The position numbers were made by a program, and so were the translations under genes. From Granulicella pectinivorans (GTDB lineage Bacteria > Acidobacteriota > Terriglobia > Terriglobales > Acidobacteriaceae): 64,000 nt of DNA. Location of the stretch: the NCBI RefSeq assembly GCF_900114625.1, contig NZ_FOZL01000001.1:496001-560000 (forward strand). The letters run 5' to 3'. The notes beneath the pieces were generated by a model. It made no database searches. It worked only from the letters and a program-made list of their open reading frames with translations, and was not told where the DNA came from. Of the stretch, positions 8,841-18,512 are shown one piece after another (the stretch's first letter is position 1; each line of letters starts with the position of its first letter).

Positions 8841-10085
8841 TTGTCTCTCGATAGCTCCGAGCAGCCGATATCGGATCCCGCCCATCTGCTCCCAGCCACC
8901 ACCGGCACCCCAGAGCACAAACGCAAGGATGCGTCGCGCTTCATCGTGTGGGGCATTCTTCTGCTTGTTTTCTTCCTCGCCTTCTGGTGGGTGATGCACC
9001 GGCATGACACGGCCGCTGCCAAGCCAGCGAGAGCAGGCGGTGGAACCGTGCCTGTGGTGCCTGCTACGGCGAAGCAAGGGAGCATTGGCATCTATCAGGA
9101 AGGCATCGGCACGGTGACCCCGGTGTACACTTCGTCGATCACGGCACAGGTCACGGGCGTGGTTGTTGCCGTTCACTACCGCGAAGGACAGATGGTGAAG
9201 AAAGGCGATCCGCTTGTCGATCTTGATTCGCGACCCTATCGCGCCAACCTTCTGACCGCGCAGGGAACGCTGCTTCACGATCAAGGAATTCTTGCGGAAG
9301 CGCAGATGGACCTTGAGCGTTATCGGCAGGCCTGGGCGAAGAACGCAATTCCGCGTCAGACGTTTGAAGACCAGGAGAAGATTGTGCTGCAGGATCAGGG
9401 CACGGTCAAGCAGGACGAAGGCACCGTGCAGTTCGATCAGGTGCAGGTGGACTTCTGCCACATCGTCGCGCCGATCAGTGGACGCGTGGGTCTTCGCCTC
9501 ATCGACCCGGGTAACCTCGTCACTGCGAGCGGAACGACGCCGCTTGTGGTCATCACCCAGGTCCAGCCCATCACCGTGATCTTCTCGCTTGCCGAAGATG
9601 CTCTGGGCCAGGTCCTTCCACGCATGAAGGGCGGCACGAAGCTTACGGTGGACGCGTTCGACCGCACGGCGCTCAAGAAGATCGCCTCCGGCACCTTGTT
9701 ATCACTTGACAACCAAGTGGATACAACGACCGGAACCGTAAAGGCGCGCGCGCAGTTCGACAATCGAGACGGCACGCTGTATCCGAATGAGTTCGTCAAC
9801 GCACGGCTGCTGGTCAATACCCTGCAGAATGTAACGCTGTTGCCCAGCTCAACGGTGCAGCACAGCGATAAGAGCACGTTCGTCTACGTGATTGCGAACA
9901 ACAAAGCGCAGATGCAGCCGGTCAAGGTCGGCGTGACGGACGGAGATACGTCGCAGGTCACAGGCGTCAACCCAGGGCAAGTGGTGGCCAACTCGAGCTT
10001 CGACAAGTTGCAGTCCGGGTCGCAGGTGAAGTTTTCCGATCAGGGCGCCGCACCGGGACAGAGCACCGGGAGCAACACGCCTTGA
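8841..10085 (+). CDS. RND efflux periplasmic adaptor (membrane fusion protein, MdtA-like)
   Basis: The protein is 414 residues from TTG at 8841, which follows a GAGGAGAG ribosome binding site by 7 bases; a TTG at 8790 in the same frame has no such site. An N-terminal cytoplasmic tail is followed by one transmembrane anchor (about residues 33-53). Then come the lipoyl/barrel-sandwich halves (ITAQVTGVVVAVHYREGQMV and FCHIVAPISGRVGLRLIDPG) flanking a helical hairpin. Beta-barrel and membrane-proximal domains complete the adaptor. It would bridge the inner-membrane pumps encoded next to the TolC-like channel. Its TGA overlaps the TTG start of the next gene, so the operon is translationally coupled. 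Confidence 0.9.
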   Translation: MSLDSSEQPISDPAHLLPATTGTPEHKRKDASRFIVWGILLLVFFLAFWWVMHRHDTAAAKPARAGGGTVPVVPATAKQGSIGIYQEGIGTVTPVYTSSITAQVTGVVVAVHYREGQMVKKGDPLVDLDSRPYRANLLTAQGTLLHDQGILAEAQMDLERYRQAWAKNAIPRQTFEDQEKIVLQDQGTVKQDEGTVQFDQVQVDFCHIVAPISGRVGLRLIDPGNLVTASGTTPLVVITQVQPITVIFSLAEDALGQVLPRMKGGTKLTVDAFDRTALKKIASGTLLSLDNQVDTTTGTVKARAQFDNRDGTLYPNEFVNARLLVNTLQNVTLLPSSTVQHSDKSTFVYVIANNKAQMQPVKVGVTDGDTSQVTGVNPGQVVANSSFDKLQSGSQVKFSDQGAAPGQSTGSNTP

Positions 10086-13000
10086 GCCCATCCCGACCGT
10101 TTATTCTCCGTCCTGTGGCGACGGCGCTTCTGATGGCGGCGATCTTGCTGGTGGGCATTGTGGCTTATACACAACTGCCTGTCTCGGCTTTGCCTGAGGT
10201 GGACTACCCGACGATCCAGGTGTTGACGTTCTATCCCGGCGCAAGCCCCGAGGTGACGGCAACCACGGTGACCGCTCCGCTCGAGCGTCAGTTCGGCGAG
10301 CTGCAAGGGCTGAGTCAGATGACCTCCACCAGCGCGGGCGGTAACTCCGTCATCGTGCTGCAGTTCAACCTGTCGCTGAACATCGACGTGGCGGAAGAAG
10401 AAGTCCAGGCAGCCATCAACGCCGCGCAGAACTTTCTCCCGGCCAACCTGCCCTCGCCGCCGATCTACAGCAAAACGAACCCGGCGGATGCTCCGGTGAT
10501 GACACTGGCTGTGACCTCGAAGAATATTCCGCTGCCACAGGTGGAAGATCTCGTCGACACGCGGCTTGCGCCCAAGATCTCGCAGCTCAACGGCGTTGGC
10601 CTTGTGAGCATCAGCGGTGGACAGAAGCCGGCCGTTCGCATTCAAGCCAATCCCACGGCGCTGTCATCCTATGGGCTTGGGATGGAAGATCTTCGCACCG
10701 CCCTCACTTCGGCCAGTGTCAACGCGGCGAAGGGCAACTTCGACGGTGGCCGGCAGGACTACCAGATCGATGCCAACGATCAGTTGGTTTCGAGCGCGGA
10801 CTACAGGAAGGTTGTGGTCGCGTATCGCAACGGAGCTCCGGTGATGTTGCCGGATGTCGCGAATATCGTCGACAGCGTGGAGAACACGACGCAGGCCGCG
10901 TGGATGAACACGACGCCCGCCATCATTTTGAATGTGCAGCGCCAGCCGGGCGGCAATACGATCTCCGTGGTGAAGAGCATCAAGGCTCTGCTGCCACAGC
11001 TCAAGGCCAACCTGCCGGCAGGCATCGAGGTCACGACACTCACCGACTTGACCACGCCCATTCAGGCGTCCGTGAGCGATGTGGAGTTCGAGCTGGTGCT
11101 GACGATCGGCCTGGTCATTCTCGTCATCTTTCTCTTCCTGCGAAACCTGTATGCGACGATCATCCCAGCGGTGGCGGTGCCTCTGTCCCTGGTGGGAACG
11201 ATGGGCGCCATGTACGCTCTCGGCTATTCGCTGGACAACCTTTCGCTGATGGCGTTGACGATCTCCACCGGGTTTGTGGTGGACGATGCGATTGTCATGG
11301 TGGAGAACATCTCACGCTATCTCGAAGAAGGGATGCCGCCGATGGAGGCTGCGCTCAAGGGCGCAGAGCAGATCGGGTTCACGATTCTTTCGCTGACCGT
11401 CTCTCTTATTGCCGTGCTCATCCCCTTGCTGTTTATGGGCGACGTGGTCGGCCGCCTCTTCCGTGAGTTCGCCGTGACGCTTGCGGTCACCATCATCCTC
11501 TCGGCCGTGGTGTCTTTGACGCTCACGCCCATGATGGCCGCGCGCATTCTCAAGCACGATCCCAAGGCGCAGGAAGGCCGGTTTTATCAGGCGTCCGAGC
11601 GTGTGTTCGAGAGCATGATCGCTTTCTACGGACGGACGCTGAAGTGGGTTCTCACGCACCAGACCGCCACACTGCTGGTGGCCGTTGCCACGTTGGCACT
11701 CACGGTCTTTCTCTACATCATTGTGCCCAAGGGTTTCTTCCCGGTGCAGGACACGGGCGTGATTCAGGGCATCTCGCAGGCGCCGCAGACGATCGGCGTC
11801 AAGGAGATGACGGCGAAGACGCAGGAACTCAGCAAGATCATCCTGACGGATCCCGCGGTCCAAAGTCTCTCCGCCTTCATCGGCGCCGATGGCACGAACA
11901 CCACCGGGAACAGCGGACGGTTCTCCATCAACCTGAAGCCGCTTGAGGATCGCGACGCATCGGCCGCGGATGTCATTCGCAGGCTACAGACGAAGCTGAA
12001 GGATGTCGCGGGCATCACGCTGTACATGCAGCCCGTGCAGAACATCACGGTCGACGATCGCGTGAGCCGCACACAGTATCAGTACACCCTCGAAGATGCG
12101 GATCAAGCGGAGTTGAATCAGTGGACGGACAAGTTCGTGGCCCAGCTCAAGCAGTTGCCAGAGCTCGAGGATGTCGCGACGGATCAGCAGTTGGGTGGCC
12201 TTGCGGTTTCGCTCGTGATCGATCGCCCCACGGCTTCCCGTCTGGGGATTGCGCCGACCACGGTCGATCAAACACTGTATGACGCATTCGGACAGCGCCA
12301 GATCAACACGATGTACACGCAGTTGAATCAGTACCACGTGATCCTCGAAGCGCAGCCTCAGTTCCAGCAGGATCCGAACAAGCTGAACCATCTGTTTATC
12401 CAGGCAAATGCTTCGAGCGCGGCTACGGGCGCTGCGGCGACGTCGTCCGGCCAAGGTTCCACCTCTGCGGGAAGCAACGCGCTGACTACCACTGCCGCGT
12501 ACACGGCGTCCACACCGACGCTGAACGCGCCAGTCAACGCGCTGACCCATGTCGCTCCGACTTCGACCAGCGGATCGACCTACTCGAACTCCGTTCCGTT
12601 GAGTGCGTTCTCGCACTTCGAAACAGCCACCGAGCCACTGTCCATCACGCATCAAGGGCAGTTTCCCTCCGTCACCGTATCGTTCAATCTTGCGTCCAAC
12701 GCATCGCTGGGAACGGCAATCACCAAGGTCACGAAGATCCAGAAGGACATGAAGATGCCGCCGAGTGTGCAGGCGGACTTCCAGGGAACGGCGGCTTCTT
12801 TCCGCAACTCGCTTTCCAACGAGCCTCTGCTGATTCTCGCTGCGCTGGTCACCGTGTACATCGTGCTGGGCGTGCTGTACGAGAGCTTCATCCATCCCAT
12901 CACGATCCTGTCCACACTTCCTTCGGCTGGCGTTGGAGCCTTCCTGTCGCTGATCCTGTTTCATCAAGACCTCAGCGTGGTTGCGATCATCGGGATCGTG

Positions 13001-13426
13001 CTGCTCATCGGCATTGTGAAAAAGAACGGCATCATGATGGTCGACTTTGCCCTGGAGGCAGAGCGCGACCATGGCAAGACCTCGGCGGAAGCGATCTTCG
13101 AGGCGGCAACGCTGCGCTTCCGCCCGATCATGATGACAACGATGGCGGCGCTTCTGGGTGGTCTTCCCCTTGCCTTCGGCCATGGCATCGGTTCGGAGCT
13201 TCGCCGTCCGCTCGGCATCGTGATGGTCGGCGGACTGATGGTCAGCCAGGTACTGACGCTCTATACGACTCCGGTGATCTACATTTTCTTCGACAACCTG
13301 GCGAAGCGCTTCAGCAAGCGCAAGCCGGAGCAAAGGACCGGTGAGCATGCCCCCGGTCACGGTGGCGACGCGAGCGATCATGGTCAAAGCGGTCAGGGCC
13401 TGCAGCCCGAGGGCGGACAAGCGTGA
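10082..13426 (+). CDS. RND efflux pump inner-membrane subunit 1 (MdtB-like)
   Basis: The 1114-residue pump starts at TTG within a TTGA overlap with the adaptor gene. It has the HAE1 architecture: TM1 after PFILRPVAT, a large periplasmic loop, TM2-7, a second loop and TM8-12. Proton-relay residues are present: paired Asp in GFVVDDAIVMVEN (TM4) and Lys in LIGIVKKNGIMMVDFALEAE (TM10). The protein is longer than usual because of a Ser/Thr/Ala-rich low-complexity insert of about 65 residues (about 774-843) in the second periplasmic loop, plus a His/Gly-rich tail. With the next gene it should form a mixed trimer like MdtBC, exporting drugs, bile-acid-like compounds or metals; the substrate is unknown. 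Confidence 0.92.
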   Translation: MSPSRPFILRPVATALLMAAILLVGIVAYTQLPVSALPEVDYPTIQVLTFYPGASPEVTATTVTAPLERQFGELQGLSQMTSTSAGGNSVIVLQFNLSLNIDVAEEEVQAAINAAQNFLPANLPSPPIYSKTNPADAPVMTLAVTSKNIPLPQVEDLVDTRLAPKISQLNGVGLVSISGGQKPAVRIQANPTALSSYGLGMEDLRTALTSASVNAAKGNFDGGRQDYQIDANDQLVSSADYRKVVVAYRNGAPVMLPDVANIVDSVENTTQAAWMNTTPAIILNVQRQPGGNTISVVKSIKALLPQLKANLPAGIEVTTLTDLTTPIQASVSDVEFELVLTIGLVILVIFLFLRNLYATIIPAVAVPLSLVGTMGAMYALGYSLDNLSLMALTISTGFVVDDAIVMVENISRYLEEGMPPMEAALKGAEQIGFTILSLTVSLIAVLIPLLFMGDVVGRLFREFAVTLAVTIILSAVVSLTLTPMMAARILKHDPKAQEGRFYQASERVFESMIAFYGRTLKWVLTHQTATLLVAVATLALTVFLYIIVPKGFFPVQDTGVIQGISQAPQTIGVKEMTAKTQELSKIILTDPAVQSLSAFIGADGTNTTGNSGRFSINLKPLEDRDASAADVIRRLQTKLKDVAGITLYMQPVQNITVDDRVSRTQYQYTLEDADQAELNQWTDKFVAQLKQLPELEDVATDQQLGGLAVSLVIDRPTASRLGIAPTTVDQTLYDAFGQRQINTMYTQLNQYHVILEAQPQFQQDPNKLNHLFIQANASSAATGAAATSSGQGSTSAGSNALTTTAAYTASTPTLNAPVNALTHVAPTSTSGSTYSNSVPLSAFSHFETATEPLSITHQGQFPSVTVSFNLASNASLGTAITKVTKIQKDMKMPPSVQADFQGTAASFRNSLSNEPLLILAALVTVYIVLGVLYESFIHPITILSTLPSAGVGAFLSLILFHQDLSVVAIIGIVLLIGIVKKNGIMMVDFALEAERDHGKTSAEAIFEAATLRFRPIMMTTMAALLGGLPLAFGHGIGSELRRPLGIVMVGGLMVSQVLTLYTTPVIYIFFDNLAKRFSKRKPEQRTGEHAPGHGGDASDHGQSGQGLQPEGGQA

Positions 13427-16400
13427 ACCTCTCCTCGCCCTTCATCCACCGCCCCGTCGCGACGATTCTGCTCACCATCGCCATCGCGATCGCCGGTGGG
13501 GTGTGCTTTACCGTGTTGCCGGTCTCGCCTCTGCCCCAGGTTGATTTCCCAACCATCGCTGTTGCCGCGAGCCTTTCGGGTGCAAGCGCGGACATCATGG
13601 CTTCGTCCGTCGCGACACCGCTCGAACGCCAGTTCGGCCATATTGCGGGTGTGACGGAGATGACCTCTTCCAGCACGCTGGGAGCGACCTCCATCACCAT
13701 CCAGTTCGACCTCAGCCGCGATATCGACGGCGCAGCGCGCGATGTGGAAGCCGCTATCAACGCAGCCCGCAGTTACCTGCCTGCGAACCTGCCCTCCAAT
13801 CCGACCTACCGCAAGGTGAATCCCGCGGACTCGCCGATCATGATCATCGGCCTGACGTCGGACAAGTATGGGGCGTCCAAGCTCTACGATGAAGCCTCGA
13901 CCGTGGTTCAGCAGAAGCTCTCTCAAATCCAGGGCGTCGGTCAGGTAAACCCTGGCGGCGGTGCGTTGCCTTCGGTCCGCGTGGAGGTCGACCCGAACAA
14001 ACTGGCCGGCTACGGGCTTACGATGGCGAACCTGCAGTCGGTCCTGAGTCTGCAAAACACCAATCTCGCGCGCGGCCAGATCACCGATGGAGACCACACC
14101 GCGGATATTGTCGTGAACGGCCAGCTTTCGCACGCGGCAGAGTATCAACCGATCGTGGTCGCCTATAAGAATGGCGCGGCGATTCGACTTTCCGACGTCG
14201 CGGATGTCGTCGATTCGACGCAGAATATTCGCACCTCTGGCTATCTCGACGGCAAACGCGCGGTCGTGTTGATTGTCTTCCGCCAGCCGGGCGCCAACAT
14301 CATCGACACGGTGGATCGCATCTACGCACAGATCCCGTCGTTGAAGGCCTCGATTCCGCAAGGCATCGATATGACGGTCGTCCTGGACCGCACGACGACC
14401 ATCCGGGCCAGCGTGAACGATGTCGAACGGACGCTGGTTCTCTCCATCGTTCTTGTGATCGGCGTTGTCTTCTTCTTCCTGCGGAACGGCCGCGCCACAC
14501 TGATCCCCGCGGTGGCGGTTCCGGTTTCGCTCATCGGCACCTTCGCGGTCATGTACCTGTTGGGCTATTCGATCGACAACCTGTCTCTGATGGCTCTTAC
14601 GATCTCCACCGGCTTCGTCGTGGACGATGCCATCGTCGTGATGGAGAACATCACCCGCCATCTGGAGGCGGGGATGTCGGCCTTCGACGCCGCGATGCTT
14701 GGGGCGAAGGAGATTGGGTTCACCGTTCTATCCATCAGCATCTCGCTGATCGCGGTCTTCATTCCGCTGCTCATGATGGGCGGTATCGTCGGACGCTTGT
14801 TCCGGGAGTTCGCGGTGACACTTTCCACCGCCATCCTGGTGTCGATGGTGATCTCGCTGACGACCACCCCCATGATGTGCGCCTATCTGCTCAAGAGCGA
14901 GCATGGGATGAAACATGGGTGGTTCTACAACATCACCCAAAGGTTCTTCGACTGGGTTTTGAGAGTCTATCGCTCCAGCCTGCACTGGGCGCTCGATAAC
15001 TCTGTCTTGATGCTTGTGCTCCTCGGTCTCACGATTGCGCTCAACGTCATCATTGTCGTTCGCATTCCGAAGGGCTTCTTTCCGCAGCAGGATACGGGGA
15101 ATCTCGCGGGTGCGGCCCGCGGGCCACAGGATGCGTCTTATAACGTGATGAACGACTCGATCCAGAAGATCCAGGGCGTCATCGGGAAAGATCCTGCCGT
15201 GCAACATGTCATCGGCTTCACGGGTGGCCAGGGCGCGACCAATACGGGCAACATCTTTATCTCGCTCAAGCCCCTGGCGGTCCGTAAGACGAGCGCGGCG
15301 GATGTTATCAATCGCTTGCGGCCAAAGCTGAATGCGCTTCCCGTTGCCTCCGCATTCCTCCAGGCCCAGCAGGACATCCGCATCGGTGGCCGCTCGAGCA
15401 ATGCGATGTATCAGTACACGCTCGAAGCGGACAGCGTCGATGACCTGCAGACGTATGGCCCGAAGATCCTTGCCGGGATGCAGCGCCTGCCCGGCTTTCA
15501 GGACGTCAGTTCCGATCAGCAGATGGGTGGCCTGGAAGAGAAGGTCAACTTCGATCGCGTGACCGCGGCAAGGCTCGGCCAGACCGCGACGTCGATCGAC
15601 AGTGCGCTCTATGGATCCTTCGGTCAATCGGAGGTGTCGCTGATCTATACGCAGCTCAACCAGTACTACGTGGTGCTCGAGGTTGCTCCGCAATACTGGC
15701 AGCGTCCGGATGGCCTGAAGACCGTGTACTTCCACAATCCGAATGCTTCTTCGACAACGGCTTCGGGCAACACGCCGCTCGCATCCTTCAGCACGGCGAC
15801 TCCGGGCACGACTCCGCTTGCTCTGAATCACACAAGCCTCTTCCCATCGGTCACCGTATCCTTCAACCTGGCCTCGGGCCTTTCGCTCAGCGACGCGACC
15901 CAGGCGATCGAAGGCCTGAAGCAGAAGCTGAACCTGCCCACGACGGTTCAGGGGTTCTTCTCAGGAACATTGCAGGCGTATCAGCAATCCCTCGGTTCCG
16001 AGCCCTACCTCATCCTGACCGCGCTGCTCGCCGTGTACATCGTGCTTGGGGTGCTTTATGAGAGCCTGATTCATCCCCTCACAATTCTCTCCACGTTGCC
16101 CTCGGCGAGCGTGGGTGCGATGCTGGCGCTGATGCTCTTCCACCAAGACCTGAACGTTATCTCGATCATTGGCATTGTGCTGCTGATCGGCATCGTCAAG
16201 AAGAATGCAATTATGATGATCGACTTCGCGCTGCAGGCTGAGCGCGAGCAGGGCATGAATACCGAAGAGGCTATCTTCGAGGCCTGCATCCTGCGCTTCC
16301 GTCCTATCCTGATGACGACCATGGCGGCGCTCTTTGGCGCTCTTCCGCTGGCCTTCGGTACGGGAACGGGTTCGGAGTTGCGCCGCCCGCTAGGCATCAC

Positions 16401-16554
16401 CATTGTCGGCGGCCTCCTCGTCAGTCAGATGCTCACGCTGTACACCACGCCCGTTGTCTACCTCACGCTGGATCGCATACGGCTTCGTTTTGCAGGTAAG
16501 GATCATGCGGGCAACGCAACACCCACGACGGCGCCGTCGGAGGCTCACGGATGA
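13423..16554 (+). CDS. RND efflux pump inner-membrane subunit 2 (MdtC-like)
   Basis: The 1043-residue HAE1-type pump starts at GTG in a GTGA overlap with subunit 1. Key residues match an active proton antiporter: GFVVDDAIVVMEN in TM4 and GIVKKNAIMMIDFALQAE in TM10. It also has the RPLGITIVGGLLVSQMLTLYTTPVVY segment near the end. It shares most motifs with subunit 1 but lacks the long low-complexity insert, having only a short Ser/Thr-rich spacer near residues 770-800. Two non-identical pumps in tandem point to a heterotrimer of the MdtBC kind. Confidence 0.92.
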   Translation: MNLSSPFIHRPVATILLTIAIAIAGGVCFTVLPVSPLPQVDFPTIAVAASLSGASADIMASSVATPLERQFGHIAGVTEMTSSSTLGATSITIQFDLSRDIDGAARDVEAAINAARSYLPANLPSNPTYRKVNPADSPIMIIGLTSDKYGASKLYDEASTVVQQKLSQIQGVGQVNPGGGALPSVRVEVDPNKLAGYGLTMANLQSVLSLQNTNLARGQITDGDHTADIVVNGQLSHAAEYQPIVVAYKNGAAIRLSDVADVVDSTQNIRTSGYLDGKRAVVLIVFRQPGANIIDTVDRIYAQIPSLKASIPQGIDMTVVLDRTTTIRASVNDVERTLVLSIVLVIGVVFFFLRNGRATLIPAVAVPVSLIGTFAVMYLLGYSIDNLSLMALTISTGFVVDDAIVVMENITRHLEAGMSAFDAAMLGAKEIGFTVLSISISLIAVFIPLLMMGGIVGRLFREFAVTLSTAILVSMVISLTTTPMMCAYLLKSEHGMKHGWFYNITQRFFDWVLRVYRSSLHWALDNSVLMLVLLGLTIALNVIIVVRIPKGFFPQQDTGNLAGAARGPQDASYNVMNDSIQKIQGVIGKDPAVQHVIGFTGGQGATNTGNIFISLKPLAVRKTSAADVINRLRPKLNALPVASAFLQAQQDIRIGGRSSNAMYQYTLEADSVDDLQTYGPKILAGMQRLPGFQDVSSDQQMGGLEEKVNFDRVTAARLGQTATSIDSALYGSFGQSEVSLIYTQLNQYYVVLEVAPQYWQRPDGLKTVYFHNPNASSTTASGNTPLASFSTATPGTTPLALNHTSLFPSVTVSFNLASGLSLSDATQAIEGLKQKLNLPTTVQGFFSGTLQAYQQSLGSEPYLILTALLAVYIVLGVLYESLIHPLTILSTLPSASVGAMLALMLFHQDLNVISIIGIVLLIGIVKKNAIMMIDFALQAEREQGMNTEEAIFEACILRFRPILMTTMAALFGALPLAFGTGTGSELRRPLGITIVGGLLVSQMLTLYTTPVVYLTLDRIRLRFAGKDHAGNATPTTAPSEAHG

Positions 16555-18119
16555 ACACCCCTCTACGTATTGGCTCGATTTCCCTTGCCGCTCTCAGCCT
16601 GTCTCTGCTCGCCGGCTGCCGTGTCGGTCCGCACTATACGAGACCCGCGGCGTTGCCCGCGCCCCCGCCGACGCAGTACAAGGAGGCCGCGACGCCCGCG
16701 CCCGAAGGCTCCGGCGATTGGAAACCCGCGCAACCGCAGGACGCCATGCTGCGTGGGAAGTGGTGGCTGATCTACAACGACGCGGAGCTCAATGATCTTG
16801 AAGACAAGCTCAACATCGACAATCAGAACATCAAGCAATACTTCCAGAACTACATGGAGGCGCGGACGCTGATTGCGCAGGCGAGGTCGCAGCTTTATCC
16901 AACGCTCGGCGTCGCACCCAGCGTCACACGCTCGCGATCCTCCGCGAACACCACCACCAGTACGGGGACCAACGCCACCACCACAGGAGGAACAACCGCC
17001 ACCACGAGTACGATCACGACAGGAGGAAGACAGACCTCGCTGTTCTCCATCCCATTCGAGGCCTCCTGGGAGCCGGATCTGTTTGGCAAGGTGCGCAACC
17101 AGGTGAGTGCGAACCAGTATGCTGCACAAGTGAGCGCGGCCGATCTTGAGAACGAGCGGCTGAGCGAGCAGTCCAACTTAGCCATCTATCTCTTTGAACT
17201 GCGCGGGCAGGATGCCTTGAGCGAGGTTTACAAGAAGACGATCGAAGCCGATCGCAAGTCGGTTGAGCTGACGCGCGGGCTTTACGACACGGGGATCGAC
17301 GACCAGGCAGCGGTTGTCGAAGCCGAGAACACGCTCCAGAATGCCGAGGCTGCCGCGACCAACCTGGGCATCCTCCGTGCGCAATATGAACATGCCATCG
17401 CGGTGCTTGTGGGCGTCAATCCCTCCAGCTTCTCGATCCCGACCAAGCCGCTGGACGCAACTCCGCCCGCGATCCCGATTGGCATGCCGTCGCAGCTTCT
17501 CGAGCGGCGGCCTGACGTCGCTGCCGCGGAACGGCAGATGGCCTCGGCGAACGCGCTGATCGGCGTGGCCACGGCAGCCTACTTCCCGACGATCCCACTC
17601 ACCGCCAGCGCCGGCACGGAGAGCGCAGCGATCGCGCAACTCTTCGACTGGCCGAGCCGAGTCTGGTCGGTCGGCGCCTCCGCATCGGAGACGATCTTCG
17701 ATGCCGGTCTGCGCCGAGCCACCGTGAATCAAGATATCGCCACCTATAACGCGGATGTCGCCGCCTATCGTCAGACGGTGCTCACTGCCTTCCAGCAGGT
17801 CGAGGATTACATCGCATCGTCACGCATCCTTGCGCGGCAGTATCTGCAGCAGCAAACCGCGGCCGCTTCGGCGCAAAAGTCTCTCGATCTGGAAACAGCT
17901 CGCTATGAAGCGGGCGTCGACCCGTATCTCAACGTGGTGCAAACGCAGCTCACTCTCCTCAGCGATCAAACGAACCTGGTGACAGTGAGAACCTCGCAGA
18001 TGACAGCGTCCGTGCAGCTCATACAAGCCTTAGGGGGAGGTTGGAGTAACTCGGACCTGCCGACTCCCGCTCAAGTTTCAGCGCGCTTCAGCAAAGCGGA
18101 TAGCACCATTCAGAAATGA
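16551..18119 (+). CDS. Outer-membrane efflux channel, TolC/NodT family lipoprotein
   Basis: The 522-residue protein begins in an ATGA overlap with pump subunit 2. The signal peptide ends in LAGC, a lipobox typical of the NodT/OprM branch, followed by RVGPHYTRPA. Two copies of the outer-membrane efflux repeat follow, each with long coiled alpha-hairpins and short beta strands (WEPDLFGKVRNQVSANQYAAQ; PSQLLERRPDVAAAERQMASANALIGVATAAYFP). A Ser/Thr/Gly-rich spacer of about 35 residues interrupts the first repeat near residues 125-160. It supplies the channel of the tripartite pump. No operon terminator stands out after it; 18120-18355 shows no gene. Confidence 0.92.
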   Translation: MNTPLRIGSISLAALSLSLLAGCRVGPHYTRPAALPAPPPTQYKEAATPAPEGSGDWKPAQPQDAMLRGKWWLIYNDAELNDLEDKLNIDNQNIKQYFQNYMEARTLIAQARSQLYPTLGVAPSVTRSRSSANTTTSTGTNATTTGGTTATTSTITTGGRQTSLFSIPFEASWEPDLFGKVRNQVSANQYAAQVSAADLENERLSEQSNLAIYLFELRGQDALSEVYKKTIEADRKSVELTRGLYDTGIDDQAAVVEAENTLQNAEAAATNLGILRAQYEHAIAVLVGVNPSSFSIPTKPLDATPPAIPIGMPSQLLERRPDVAAAERQMASANALIGVATAAYFPTIPLTASAGTESAAIAQLFDWPSRVWSVGASASETIFDAGLRRATVNQDIATYNADVAAYRQTVLTAFQQVEDYIASSRILARQYLQQQTAAASAQKSLDLETARYEAGVDPYLNVVQTQLTLLSDQTNLVTVRTSQMTASVQLIQALGGGWSNSDLPTPAQVSARFSKADSTIQK

Positions 18120-18355
18120 AGCAGGGGACCTTCCCGGGGCCTCTAAGGATTCAAGTGCCGGCGAGACAGGCATTCGCTTGAGTTGCCATTCCACAGACCA
18201 AGCTCCTCATCGCGAGAGAAACGGGTCCAGTATCGCCATGCCAATCGGCTACTTAGCTTCTCTGTTTCCCGAATGAGTTGAAAACTCGACAGAATACCCG
18301 TAAAGGGCAACCGTGGTTTACAACATCTCGCAAGTTGATCATTATGAAGGCTGAA

Positions 18356-18445
18356 TGGCGGAGGGAGAGGGATTCGAACCCCCGTAGCCCGTCAAGGCTA
18401 AGCGGTTTTCAAGACCGCCTGTTTCAACCGCTCACACATCCCTCC
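18356..18445 (-). tRNA. tRNA-Ser (anticodon UGA)
   Basis: On the minus strand this folds as a class II tRNA. The 7-bp acceptor pairs GGAGGGA (5') with TCCCTCC (3'), followed by discriminator G and an encoded CCA. The anticodon loop is CTTGAAA with anticodon TGA. A long variable arm (TAGCC...GGGCTA) is diagnostic of serine, and the T loop is TTCGAAT. Length is 90 nt including CCA. It reads UCA-type serine codons. Its 3' end faces the efflux operon and is partly duplicated at 6021-6048. Confidence 0.95.
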
Positions 18446-18512
18446 GCGGTCGTACCAGTACGATTGTACGATGACGAAACTACCGCATCGTATCGAAATG
18501 CGATAGCGTCTA

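Noticed and set aside
16873..17106. Arg/Pro-rich plus-strand frame inside the TolC-like gene
   Set aside because: It is an out-of-frame reading of the Ser/Thr/Gly-rich spacer of a clear outer-membrane efflux protein.
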